Shown: positions 1 to 7,546 of the stretch, piece after piece
Layout: each line of letters begins with the position of its first letter
Position numbering within the stretch: the stretch's first letter is position 1
Assembly: GCA_031253705.1 (NCBI GenBank)
Contig: JAIRVW010000342.1
Location: 1-13,414, forward strand
Length of the DNA stretch: 13,414 bases
DNA from: Brucellaceae bacterium
GTDB lineage: Bacteria; Pseudomonadota; Alphaproteobacteria; Rhizobiales; Rhizobiaceae
Direction of reading: 5' to 3'
Position numbers and translations under genes: made by a program
The notes under the pieces: model-generated
The model's input: the letters and a program-made list of their open reading frames with translations, nothing else
The model's database searches: none
What the model was told of the DNA's origin: nothing

Positions 1-2953
1 GTTTCTCTATGGCGGCAATGCCGACTATATTGAGGAGCTCTATGCTGCATATGAAACCGATCCGAATTCGGTCAATGCAGAATGGCGTGATTTTTTCGCA
101 AATCTCGGTGACAACCGACAAGATGTGCTTGAAAATGCCCGCGGCGCATCCTGGGAAAAGAGCAACTGGCCTGTTACGCCGAAAGATGAGCTGACCAATG
201 CTCTCGACGGCAACTGGGCAGAAGTTGAAAAACACATCACAGACAAGCTGAAGGGCAAAGGCGGCAAAGCTGCAGCTGCTGCACCGGCTCTGTCTGAAGC
301 AGAAATTACACAGGCAGCACGCGACAGTGTTCGCGCGATCATGATGATCCGCGCTTATCGTATGCGCGGCCACCTCCATGCCAATCTCGATCCGCTCGGC
401 CTGTCCGAAAAGCCGGATGATCATAACGAGCTGGCACCGGAAAATTACGGTTTCTCACCGGCTGATTTTGACCGCAAAATCTTCATCGACAACGTGCTCG
501 GCCTCGAATATGCGACCGTGCGTGAAATGCTCGATATCCTGAAGCGCACCTATTGCTCGACAATCGGCTTTGAATTCATGCACATTTCTGATCCGGCTGA
601 AAAAGCCTGGCTTCAGGAACGCATCGAAGGCGCCAATAAGAGCATTGCTTTCACACCGGAAGGTAAGAAAGCCATCATGTCCAAACTGATCGAAGCTGAA
701 GGCTTTGAACAGTTCATCGACGTGAAATACAAAGGCACCAAGCGTTTCGGTCTCGACGGCGGTGAATCCCTGATCCCTGCCCTTGAACAGATCGTCAAGC
801 GCGGCGGTTCCATGGGTGTTAAAGAAATCATCTTCGGTATGGCTCACCGTGGCCGTCTGAACGTGCTTTCTCAGGTTATGGGCAAGCCGCACCGCGCTAT
901 TTTCCACGAATTCAAAGGCGGCTCCTATGCGCCGGATGATGTGGAAGGTTCAGGCGACGTTAAGTACCATCTGGGTGCGTCTTCCGACCGCGAATTCGAC
1001 GGCAACTCCGTCCACCTGTCGCTGACAGCCAACCCTTCGCATCTCGAAATCGTTAATCCGGTTGTTATGGGTAAAGCCCGCGCCAAGCAGGATCTGATGG
1101 CCGGCCGCACCCGTGATGAAATCGTGCCGCTGTCCGAGCGCGCCAAAGTCATGCCGCTGCTGCTGCATGGTGATGCCGCTTTTGCCGGTCAGGGCGTGGT
1201 TGCTGAGTGTCTCGGCCTGTCAGGTCTGCGCGGTCACCGCGTTGCCGGTACCGTTCACTTCATCATCAATAACCAGATCGGTTTCACCACCAATCCGGCC
1301 TTCTCCCGTTCTTCGCCATATCCTTCGGATGTAGCGAAAATGATTGAAGCCCCGATTTTCCATGTGAATGGCGATGATCCGGAAGCTGTTGTATTCGCTG
1401 CAAAAGTTGCAACCGAGTTCCGCCAGACTTTCCATAAGCCGGTTGTTGTGGACATGTTCTGCTACCGCCGCTTCGGTCACAACGAAGGCGACGAGCCTGC
1501 GTTCACACAGCCTTTGATGTACAAAGAAATTCGCAAGCACAAAACCACTGTACAGCTCTACAGTGAAAAGCTGATCGGCGAAGGTCTGCTGACTCAGGGC
1601 GAAATCGATCAGATGAAAGCTGACTGGCGCGACAAGCTGGAAACAGAATTCGAAGCCGGCCAGAACTACAAGCCGAATAAAGCCGACTGGCTCGACGGTG
1701 CATGGGCAGGTCTGCGCACAGCGGACAATGCCGATGAACAGCGTCGCGGTAAAACCGGCGTACCGGCGAAGACACTCAAGGAAATCGGTAAGAAACTTTC
1801 CGAAACCCCTGAAGGCTTCAACGTACACCGCACCATTCAGCGCTTCCTCGACAATCGTTCAAAAATGATCGACAGCGGTGAAGGCATTGACTGGGCAACT
1901 GCTGAATCGCTGGCATTCGGTTCGCTGTCTCTCGAAGGCCACCCGATCCGTTTCTCCGGTCAGGATGTGGAACGCGGTACATTCTCGCAGCGTCACACTG
2001 TTCTTTACGATCAGGAAAACCAGAGCCGCTATATTCCTCTGAATAATCTTCAGAAGGGTCAGGCGATTTACGAAGCCATCAACTCGATGCTTTCGGAAGA
2101 AGCCGTGCTCGGTTACGAATATGGTTACTCGCTGACAGATCCGCGCGCTCTCGTGCTGTGGGAAGCCCAGTTCGGTGACTTCGCCAACGGTGCACAGGTT
2201 GTATTCGACCAGTTCATCTCTTCGGGTGAGCGCAAATGGCTGCGTATGTCCGGTCTCGTTTGCCTTCTGCCGCACGGCTATGAAGGTCAGGGTCCTGAGC
2301 ATTCGTCCGCACGTCTGGAACGTTATCTGCAGCTTTGCGCGGAAGATAATATGCAGGTTGCCAATGTTACGACACCGGCAAACTACTTCCACATTCTGCG
2401 CCGTCAGATGAAACGCGACTTCCGTAAGCCGCTGATCATGATGACACCGAAATCCCTGCTGCGTCACAAGCGTGCGATTTCTTCCCTGAGCGAACTGTCC
2501 GGAGACAGCACATTCCACCGTCTGCTGTGGGATGATGCACAATATCTCAAGGATCAGCCGATCAAGCTGCAGAAAGATGCCAAGATCCGTCGCGTCGTTC
2601 TCTGCTCCGGTAAAGTCTATTACGACCTTTACGAAGAGCGCGAAAAACGCGGTATCGACGATATCTACCTGCTGCGCGTTGAACAGCTTTATCCGTTCCC
2701 GGCCAAAGCCCTCATCAACGAACTGTCCCGCTTCCGCGGCGCAGAAATCGTCTGGTGTCAGGAAGAGCCGAAGAATATGGGCGCATGGTCGTTCATCGAA
2801 CCTTATCTGGAATGGGTTCTGGCACATATTGATGCGAAATATCCGCGTGCCCGCTATGCAGGCCGTCCGGCTGCCGCATCGCCTGCAACAGGTCTGATGT
2901 CCAAGCATCTTGAACAGCTCGCAGCCTTCCTTGAAGATGCGCTCGGTTCTTAA
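1..2953 (+). CDS. sucA: 2-oxoglutarate dehydrogenase E1 component (N-terminus cut by window edge)
   Basis: Thiamine-diphosphate-dependent E1 subunit of the cytoplasmic 2-oxoglutarate dehydrogenase complex; it decarboxylates 2-oxoglutarate and passes the succinyl group to the lipoyl arm of SucB. The reading frame is open from base 2, and the first visible residues, FLYGGNADYIEELYAAYETD, are the conserved N-terminal E1o segment. The gene therefore starts left of the window, and the GTG at 125 is internal. About 983 residues are visible; I recall Brucella SucA as roughly 1,000, so only about 15-20 are missing. Motifs seen: MAHRGRLN (839-862), GDAAFAGQG followed by NNQIGF (1169-1285), which is the ThDP/metal-binding region, and HNEGDEP shortly after. 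The C-terminal transketolase-like half is intact to the TAA at 2951-2953. It lies 79 bases before sucB in the same direction, as in the common sucAB operon. No frameshift or unusual composition is seen. Confidence 0.97.
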   Translation, partial: FLYGGNADYIEELYAAYETDPNSVNAEWRDFFANLGDNRQDVLENARGASWEKSNWPVTPKDELTNALDGNWAEVEKHITDKLKGKGGKAAAAAPALSEAEITQAARDSVRAIMMIRAYRMRGHLHANLDPLGLSEKPDDHNELAPENYGFSPADFDRKIFIDNVLGLEYATVREMLDILKRTYCSTIGFEFMHISDPAEKAWLQERIEGANKSIAFTPEGKKAIMSKLIEAEGFEQFIDVKYKGTKRFGLDGGESLIPALEQIVKRGGSMGVKEIIFGMAHRGRLNVLSQVMGKPHRAIFHEFKGGSYAPDDVEGSGDVKYHLGASSDREFDGNSVHLSLTANPSHLEIVNPVVMGKARAKQDLMAGRTRDEIVPLSERAKVMPLLLHGDAAFAGQGVVAECLGLSGLRGHRVAGTVHFIINNQIGFTTNPAFSRSSPYPSDVAKMIEAPIFHVNGDDPEAVVFAAKVATEFRQTFHKPVVVDMFCYRRFGHNEGDEPAFTQPLMYKEIRKHKTTVQLYSEKLIGEGLLTQGEIDQMKADWRDKLETEFEAGQNYKPNKADWLDGAWAGLRTADNADEQRRGKTGVPAKTLKEIGKKLSETPEGFNVHRTIQRFLDNRSKMIDSGEGIDWATAESLAFGSLSLEGHPIRFSGQDVERGTFSQRHTVLYDQENQSRYIPLNNLQKGQAIYEAINSMLSEEAVLGYEYGYSLTDPRALVLWEAQFGDFANGAQVVFDQFISSGERKWLRMSGLVCLLPHGYEGQGPEHSSARLERYLQLCAEDNMQVANVTTPANYFHILRRQMKRDFRKPLIMMTPKSLLRHKRAISSLSELSGDSTFHRLLWDDAQYLKDQPIKLQKDAKIRRVVLCSGKVYYDLYEEREKRGIDDIYLLRVEQLYPFPAKALINELSRFRGAEIVWCQEEPKNMGAWSFIEPYLEWVLAHIDAKYPRARYAGRPAAASPATGLMSKHLEQLAAFLEDALGS

Positions 2954-2966
2954 AATTTAAATTTCT

Positions 2967-2993
2967 GACCCGCTGATTTATCCTCAGCGGGTC
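2967..2993 (+). other. sucA-sucB intercistronic hairpin
   Basis: Perfect 10-bp inverted repeat: GACCCGCTGA (2967-2976) and TCAGCGGGTC (2984-2993) around a 7-base loop. It begins 13 bases after the sucA stop. No T tract follows (the next bases are GCCTATCATT), so it does not look like an intrinsic terminator in either direction. An RNA processing or 3'-end-stabilising structure that sets the SucA:SucB ratio is a plausible inference. Confidence 0.6.
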
Positions 2994-3032
2994 GCCTATC
3001 ATTCAGATTAAAGATCCAGGGAAAATAAAACC

Positions 3033-4253
3033 ATGGCAACCGAAATCCGCGTTCCTACCCTCGGGGAATCCGTTACAGAGGCAACTATCGGTAAATGGCT
3101 CAAAAAAGTCGGCGACACTGTTGCTGCTGATGAACCATTGGTTGAACTGGAAACCGATAAGGTTTCTATCGAAGTTCCGGCACCAGTTGCAGGCGTTCTG
3201 ACAGAAATCACCGCTCAGGAAGGTGACAATGTCGGTCTCGATGCCCTGCTCGGCCAGATCGATGCATCGGGCGCAGCTGCTGCCCCTGCAACAAAACCTG
3301 CAGCTGCTCCGGCACCAGCCGCCGCACCTGTAGCCGCTGCGGCTCCTGCTGCAACCGCTTCTTCTATGCCTGCGGCACCGGCAGCTGCCAAGCTGATGGC
3401 TGAAGCCGGTCTGAACAGCGATCAGGTTGACGGTTCCGGCAAACGTGGTCAGGTTCTCAAAGGCGATGTTCTGGCCGCTCTGGCAAAAGGCACTGCACCG
3501 GCTGCAGCCGCTCCTGCTGCTGCCGCACGTCCGGCTTCCCCTGCCGGTGATGCACCACGCGAAGAACGCGTGAAAATGACCCGTCTGCGTCAGACCATTG
3601 CACGTCGTCTGAAAGATGCTCAGAACACTGCAGCCATGCTGACCACCTATAACGAAGTCGACATGTCGGCTGTTATGGATCTGCGTGCACGTTACAAAGA
3701 CATCTTCGAGAAGAAGCACGGCGTTAAGCTCGGCTTCATGGGTTTCTTCACCAAAGCTGTAACCCATGCTCTGAAAGAAATTCCTGCTGTTAATGCCGAA
3801 ATCGACGGCACAGACATCATCTACAAGAACTTTGCTCACGTCGGCGTTGCTGTCGGTACAGACAAGGGTCTCGTGGTTCCTGTTGTCCGTGATGCCGACC
3901 AGATGTCGATTGCTGAGATCGAAAAAGAAATCGGTCGTCTCGGCCGTGCAGCCCGTGACGGTCAGCTTTCCATGGCTGATATGCAGGGCGGCACCTTCAC
4001 CATCTCCAACGGTGGTGTATACGGCTCCCTGATGTCTTCCCCGATCCTGAACGCACCGCAGTCCGGTATTCTCGGCATGCACAAAATTCAGGAGCGTCCG
4101 GTTGTTGTCGGCGGTCAGATCGTTATCCGTCCGATGATGTATCTGGCTCTGTCCTACGATCACCGCATCGTAGACGGCAAAGAAGCCGTGACCTTCCTCG
4201 TTCGCGTGAAGGACAGCCTCGAAGATCCGGAACGTCTGGTTCTCGACCTGTAA
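3033..4253 (+). CDS. sucB: Dihydrolipoyl succinyltransferase, E2 of 2-oxoglutarate dehydrogenase
   Basis: Core subunit of the 2-oxoglutarate dehydrogenase complex; it transfers the succinyl group from its lipoyl arm to CoA. 406 residues, the usual length. Domains in order: a lipoyl domain (about 1-77) with the lipoylated Lys43 in ETDKVSIEV; an Ala/Pro-rich flexible linker (about 82-112); a peripheral subunit-binding domain (about 114-150) for E1/E3; a second Ala/Pro linker; and the acyltransferase domain (about 175-406) with the catalytic DHRIVDG motif near the end (His377, Asp381). The ATG start follows an AGGGAAAA ribosome-binding site about 11 bases upstream. The gene ends in a double TAA (4251-4256) followed by a strong terminator. 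The single lipoyl domain and succinyl-type C-terminus, plus position next to sucA, favour SucB over an acetyl- or branched-chain E2. Confidence 0.97.
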   Translation: MATEIRVPTLGESVTEATIGKWLKKVGDTVAADEPLVELETDKVSIEVPAPVAGVLTEITAQEGDNVGLDALLGQIDASGAAAAPATKPAAAPAPAAAPVAAAAPAATASSMPAAPAAAKLMAEAGLNSDQVDGSGKRGQVLKGDVLAALAKGTAPAAAAPAAAARPASPAGDAPREERVKMTRLRQTIARRLKDAQNTAAMLTTYNEVDMSAVMDLRARYKDIFEKKHGVKLGFMGFFTKAVTHALKEIPAVNAEIDGTDIIYKNFAHVGVAVGTDKGLVVPVVRDADQMSIAEIEKEIGRLGRAARDGQLSMADMQGGTFTISNGGVYGSLMSSPILNAPQSGILGMHKIQERPVVVGGQIVIRPMMYLALSYDHRIVDGKEAVTFLVRVKDSLEDPERLVLDL

Positions 4254-4263
4254 TAAACTGACT

Positions 4264-4293
4264 AAGAGCGCTGTCCCGCGACAGCGCTCTTTT
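4264..4293 (+). terminator. Rho-independent terminator after sucB
   Basis: Perfect 12-bp stem, AAGAGCGCTGTC (4264-4275) with GACAGCGCTCTT (4280-4291), around the tetraloop CCGC, running into TTTT (4290-4293). It starts 8 bases after the second TAA and marks the end of the sucAB transcript. Confidence 0.9.
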
Positions 4294-4309
4294 CAACTGC
4301 ATCTTTTCT

Positions 4310-4333
4310 GAGCCCTGCGGCTCTTTCTTTTTC
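4310..4333 (+). terminator. Second, weaker tandem terminator hairpin
   Basis: GAGCC (4310-4314) pairs with GGCTC (4319-4323) around CTGC, followed by a T-rich run (TTTCTTTTTC, 4324-4333). The 5-bp stem is short but GC-rich. It lies 17 bases after the strong sucB terminator and only 19 bases before the start codon of the exporter gene. Confidence 0.5.
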
Positions 4334-4352
4334 TGATCTCACGGAGCCTCTC

Positions 4353-5012
4353 ATGCAGTATGTGATCGAATTCACCGGTCTGATGGCGGTATTCGTGATC
4401 CTGCTCGTAGCACCCGGTGCGGATTTCGCGCTGATCGTGCGTCAGAGCATTGTGCATGGCCGCCGTGCAGCCTTCATTACCAGCCTGGGCATCGGCGCCT
4501 CGCTGATGTTCCACATCTCCTATACGATCCTCGGCATCGGCCTGATCGTCTCTCAATCTCTGTTTCTGTTTTCGATGATCAAATGGGCGGGTGCTGCCTA
4601 TTTGTTTTATCTCGGCATCAAGGCGCTGCGCGAAAAACCGCTCAATGCAGCCGATGCGGAGAAAATCCTGCAGACAGACGGCGAAACTGTTCAGCCGCAA
4701 CACATAGCGATTTCTGCGAAGCGTTGTTTCACTATGGGCTTCATCACCAATGCGCTGAACCCGAAAGCCGTGCTTTTTTTCCTTTCTCTGTTCTCATCCC
4801 TTGTCAGCCATGAAACACCGGCCGCTATTCAGGGAATTTACGGGCTGCTGATTGCACTGATCGTGATCGGCTGGTTTGCGATTGTAACGCTGTTCTTCAC
4901 GCTGGAACCGGTGCGCAAACGCTTTTTCGCTCTGGGCGCATGGTTTAATCGTGTGACCGGTATGGTATTTATCGGATTAGGGATTAAGCTTGCCAGCCAG
5001 CAAGCCCACTAG
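4353..5012 (+). CDS. LysE/RhtB-family amino acid exporter
   Basis: 219-residue inner-membrane protein of the LysE/RhtB translocator family, which exports amino acids (lysine, threonine, homoserine and others) by proton exchange. The length is typical. Six hydrophobic segments are visible at about 5-21, 40-65, 68-90, 128-150, 160-185 and 196-215. The family signature sits at the end of the first: APGADFALIVRQSIVHGRRA (Pro21-Gly22, Asp24), followed by LGIGAS; the usual PGP is PGA here. NPKA in the fourth segment is also characteristic. The ATG at 4353 has an ACGGAG ribosome-binding site 6 bases upstream. The substrate cannot be read from the sequence. Its TAG stop (5010-5012) lies inside the left arm of a repeat element. 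Strong terminator structures precede it, so it is probably not part of the sucAB transcript. Confidence 0.9.
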   Translation: MQYVIEFTGLMAVFVILLVAPGADFALIVRQSIVHGRRAAFITSLGIGASLMFHISYTILGIGLIVSQSLFLFSMIKWAGAAYLFYLGIKALREKPLNAADAEKILQTDGETVQPQHIAISAKRCFTMGFITNALNPKAVLFFLSLFSSLVSHETPAAIQGIYGLLIALIVIGWFAIVTLFFTLEPVRKRFFALGAWFNRVTGMVFIGLGIKLASQQAH

Positions 5013-5112
5013 AGCGCCGTGCGTCCTTTCGGATGCACAAAGAACGCTCTAAACTATTGAACTACACATTGTGTTTTCCGAAAATTGATTCCGATTTTCA
5101 GACCGGTGCTGT
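5010..5112. repeat. Rhizobiales-type intergenic palindromic element, copy A
   Basis: Two hairpins side by side. The first has ends TAGAGCG (5010-5016) and CGCTCTA (5045-5051), with an inner stem GTGCGTCC/GGATGCAC (5019-5026/5031-5038, one G-T pair); it is 42 bases long. The second pairs CCGAAAATTG (5078-5087) with CGATTTTCAG (5092-5101), with one mismatch and one wobble. The arrangement resembles repeats I recall as abundant in Brucella and rhizobial genomes (RIME or Bru-RS type). The family name and the right boundary are from memory and approximate. It fills most of the gap between the exporter gene and the next gene. Confidence 0.75.
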
Positions 5113-5144
5113 AAATCAGAATTCAGATGCCCGAAGAGGGAAAA

Positions 5145-5681
5145 ATGCTTATCAGAACAGTCATTTTCAAAAAGACTTTAGCTTGCCTCGCAAGCGGCAC
5201 AATTTTGCTGACAGCGACGGCTGTTGCCTCGGCAGCCTGCGTGCAAAACCGTGCCAGCTATTCCGATAAGGATCAGAATTACACGCTGACATTCAGCCCT
5301 GTGCAAAAAGATGACGAGCACGCGGGCAACAGCTTCACCATCACAGCCAACGCCAAGCATGAGTTCAAATTACAGGGTAATGTGCAGTGGACAGAAGGCG
5401 CATCGCGCCCGACAGCTATGATTACCTATAATTGCGCTGCCAGTGAGGATGTCGCTGAAGATGAAATAGATGACTGCACGATCTGGCAGGGTGTTGTTTA
5501 TGCCCTGAAAGACGGTGCAGATGCAGAATTTCTGCCCCGCAATGACGAACCGGCTGCCGCAGCAATCCTCCTGCCGGATTTTGTCAGCATGCTGGACAGC
5601 TATGATTTTGGCGAGGTCAAACCGGCCGAACCGCTAAGCTGGGATGTGTTTCGTTTTAAAGCCTGCACACCCGAAGAATAA
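5145..5681 (+). CDS. Secreted small protein of unknown function
   Basis: I do not recognise a family. The ATG at 5145 is preferred over the in-frame ATG at 5127 because GAGGG lies 5 bases upstream and the product then begins directly with a Sec signal peptide: positively charged MLIRTVIFKK, a hydrophobic core to about residue 27, and a likely cleavage after Ala30 (ASA|AC). The protein is 178 residues. The mature part, about 148 residues, has four cysteines (Cys32, 97, 111, 174), enough for two disulfides, and is acidic, notably in the EDVAEDEIDD stretch near 100-110. There is no transmembrane segment after the signal, so a periplasmic location is expected. The Cys right after the cleavage site raises a lipoprotein possibility, but SAAC is a poor lipobox. 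It lies between the exporter and lpdA in the same direction, 71 bases before lpdA; co-transcription is possible but no functional link is evident. Confidence 0.8.
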   Translation: MLIRTVIFKKTLACLASGTILLTATAVASAACVQNRASYSDKDQNYTLTFSPVQKDDEHAGNSFTITANAKHEFKLQGNVQWTEGASRPTAMITYNCAASEDVAEDEIDDCTIWQGVVYALKDGADAEFLPRNDEPAAAAILLPDFVSMLDSYDFGEVKPAEPLSWDVFRFKACTPEE

Positions 5682-5752
5682 AAGTTAGCCCTCTCCCTCA
5701 TGCAGAAATCCCCTGCCTGAGCGGACTTAAAAAGAGTTAAAAGGATAAAGCA

Positions 5753-7159
5753 ATGTCTTACGATGTCGTAGTCATCGGTACCGGCCCTGGCGGCTATGTT
5801 GCAGCAGTCAAAGCTGCACAGCTCGGTCTGAAAGTGGCAGTTGTTGAAAAGCGCAGCACTTTTGGCGGTACCTGCCTCAATGTCGGCTGTATCCCTTCGA
5901 AAGCATTGCTGCACGCTTCGGAAGTTTTTGCGGAGGCCGGTCATTCCTTTGATGCGCTCGGCGTTGAAGTCAGCGCACCAAAGCTGAACCTCGAGAAAAT
6001 GCTTGCTCATAAAACAGCAACCGTAAAGTCCAATGTTACCGGCGTTGAATTCCTGTTCAAAAAGAACAAAATCGAAGCTTTCACCGGTTTTGGTAAAGTT
6101 GTTGCTGCAGGCAAAGTGTCGGTTACAGCTGAAGACGGTTCTGTCAAAGAACTCGAAACCAAAAACATCATCATCGCCACCGGTTCTGATGTTGCCGGTA
6201 TTCCGGGTGTTAATGTTGATATCGATGAGAAAGTCATCGTTTCTTCAACCGGCGCGCTGGAATTCACCAAAGTACCGGAAACTCTGGTTGTTGTCGGCGG
6301 CGGCGTGATCGGTCTGGAACTCGGCTCCGTATGGTCGCGTCTGGGCTCAAAAGTAACTGTTGTTGAATATCTCGACAAGATCCTCGGCGGCATGGACGGT
6401 GAAGTTTCCAAGCAGTTCCAGCGTATGCTGGCCAAACAGGGCATGGATTTCAAACTCAGCGCCAAAGTGACTACTGTTGAAAAATCCGGCAATGGTGCCA
6501 AGGTTACTTTCGAACCTGTTAAAGGCGGCGATGCTGTAACCCTTGAAGCCGATGCTGTGCTGATCTCAACCGGTCGTCGTCCTTATACCGACGGTCTGGG
6601 TCTGGCAGAAGCCGGTGTTGCGCTTGATGAACGCGGCCGCGTTGCGATCAACGATCATTGGCAGACCAATGTTGCCGGCATTTATGCCATCGGTGACGTG
6701 GTAAAAGGCCCGATGCTCGCGCACAAAGCCGAAGATGAAGGCGTTGCTGTTGCAGAAATCATCGCCGGTCAGAAAGGCCACGTCAATTTTGATGTGATCC
6801 CAAGCGTTGTTTACACCCAGCCGGAAGTGGCTTCGGTCGGCAAAACCGAAGAAGAACTGAAAGCTGCCGGTATTGAATATAAAGTCGGCAAGTTCCCGTT
6901 CACAGCCAATGGCCGTGCCCGCGCTATGCTGCACACAGACGGTTTTGTGAAAATTCTGGCTGACAAAGCTACCGATAAAGTTCTCGGCGCACATATCCTC
7001 GGCTACAATGCCGGTGAAATGATCCACGAACTGACCGTTCTGATGGAATTCGGCGGTTCTTCCGAAGATCTGGCCCGTACCTGCCACGCCCATCCGACCA
7101 TGTCGGAAGCTGTTCGTGAATCGGCAATGGCAACTTACGACAAACCAATTCATATGTAA
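5753..7159 (+). CDS. lpdA: Dihydrolipoyl dehydrogenase (E3)
   Basis: FAD enzyme that reoxidises the dihydrolipoyl arm of 2-oxo acid dehydrogenase complexes and reduces NAD+. 468 residues, standard length. Motifs: FAD-binding GTGPGG (9-14); the redox disulfide in GGTCLNVGCIPS (Cys41, Cys46); the NAD-binding GGGVIG (182-187); the second FAD contact AIGD (312-315); and the C-terminal HAHPTMSE with catalytic His447 and Glu452, which acts across the homodimer interface. The ATG is preceded by AAGGATAAA. Position downstream of sucAB makes it the likely E3 of the 2-oxoglutarate dehydrogenase complex, although many Rhizobiales carry a second copy linked to pyruvate dehydrogenase. The gene ends with its own terminator. 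Confidence 0.97.
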   Translation: MSYDVVVIGTGPGGYVAAVKAAQLGLKVAVVEKRSTFGGTCLNVGCIPSKALLHASEVFAEAGHSFDALGVEVSAPKLNLEKMLAHKTATVKSNVTGVEFLFKKNKIEAFTGFGKVVAAGKVSVTAEDGSVKELETKNIIIATGSDVAGIPGVNVDIDEKVIVSSTGALEFTKVPETLVVVGGGVIGLELGSVWSRLGSKVTVVEYLDKILGGMDGEVSKQFQRMLAKQGMDFKLSAKVTTVEKSGNGAKVTFEPVKGGDAVTLEADAVLISTGRRPYTDGLGLAEAGVALDERGRVAINDHWQTNVAGIYAIGDVVKGPMLAHKAEDEGVAVAEIIAGQKGHVNFDVIPSVVYTQPEVASVGKTEEELKAAGIEYKVGKFPFTANGRARAMLHTDGFVKILADKATDKVLGAHILGYNAGEMIHELTVLMEFGGSSEDLARTCHAHPTMSEAVRESAMATYDKPIHM

Positions 7160-7196
7160 TTGGTTCGATGTAATCTGCGGATTATACGAAACAGGA

Positions 7197-7226
7197 GGCC
7201 CGGTTTTTACCGGGCCTTTTCTTTTT
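7197..7226 (+). terminator. Rho-independent terminator after lpdA
   Basis: GGCCCGGT (7197-7204) pairs with ACCGGGCC (7209-7216) around TTTT, followed by TTTTCTTTTT (7217-7226). A strong GC stem 37 bases beyond the stop codon. Confidence 0.92.
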
Positions 7227-7318
7227 CAGACATCAAATTCCGGCTTGGTTAGGCTTTATTGAGATTATCAGGGCACAATAGCACTCAACAATGGGATAAA
7301 TGAAAGTCGCGCTGCCTG

Positions 7319-7546
7319 ATGCCAACCCTCACCCGCCTGATTATCATTCTGGCTCTGATCTCGGCCTGTATTTACGGACTGATGCTTGTGCTTGTGAAAA
7401 CAGTCAGTCCGGTGACGTCAGAGATTACGGTGCGCGTACCCGCACATAAAATGGTACAACAGCCGCAGGATCACACACCCGCCAGCCCTGCCCCGTTAGC
7501 CAGCCCTTATACAGACGGAGAACCGGAGGCTGAAGATGCAGAATAA
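7319..7546 (+). CDS. Small single-pass membrane protein of unknown function
   Basis: 75 residues with one hydrophobic segment at about 6-28 ([20 protein letters not shown]), probably an uncleaved N-terminal anchor. A Pro/Ala-rich, probably disordered tail follows and ends in the acidic [10 protein letters not shown] do not recognise a family. The ATG at 7319 is the first ATG after an in-frame TGA at 7301, and its ribosome-binding site is poor. Support comes from the clear membrane-anchor-plus-tail layout and from its 11-base overlap with xerD, whose GGAGG site lies inside this gene. That suggests translational coupling. It could be a positional partner of xerD, but no role can be read from the sequence. 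Coding status is likely but less certain than for its neighbours. Confidence 0.68.
   Translation: MPTLTRLIIILALISACIYGLMLVLVKTVSPVTSEITVRVPAHKMVQQPQDHTPASPAPLASPYTDGEPEAEDAE
7525..7529 (+). promoter_or_regulatory. xerD ribosome-binding site inside the upstream gene
   Basis: GGAGG, six bases before the ATG at 7536. It fixes the xerD start and lies within the last codons of the small membrane protein gene, consistent with coupled translation. Confidence 0.8.

Noticed and set aside
1859..2908. Long open frame on the minus strand inside sucA (349 codons)
   Set aside because: It is fully antisense to a conserved enzyme; its product shows no recognisable family and the codon bias of sucA explains the absence of stops.
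125..2953. GTG at 125 as the start of sucA
   Set aside because: The frame is open to the window's left edge, and the residues before 125 match the conserved N-terminus of E1o, so the real start is upstream.
3003..4163. Long open frame on the minus strand inside sucB (386 codons)
   Set aside because: The product is a Cys/Ser/Arg-rich low-complexity protein mirroring the Ala/Pro linkers of SucB; no independent coding evidence.
7143..7165. Inverted repeat AACCAATT/AATTGGTT across the lpdA stop codon
   Set aside because: AT-rich and weak, with a strong terminator close behind; probably coincidental.
7300..7446. Alternative 48-codon ORF starting at ATG 7300, in another frame from the small membrane protein
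   Set aside because: It has a better upstream purine stretch, but the product lacks a hydrophobic segment or other recognisable feature; the frame from 7319 encodes a clear membrane anchor and overlaps xerD.
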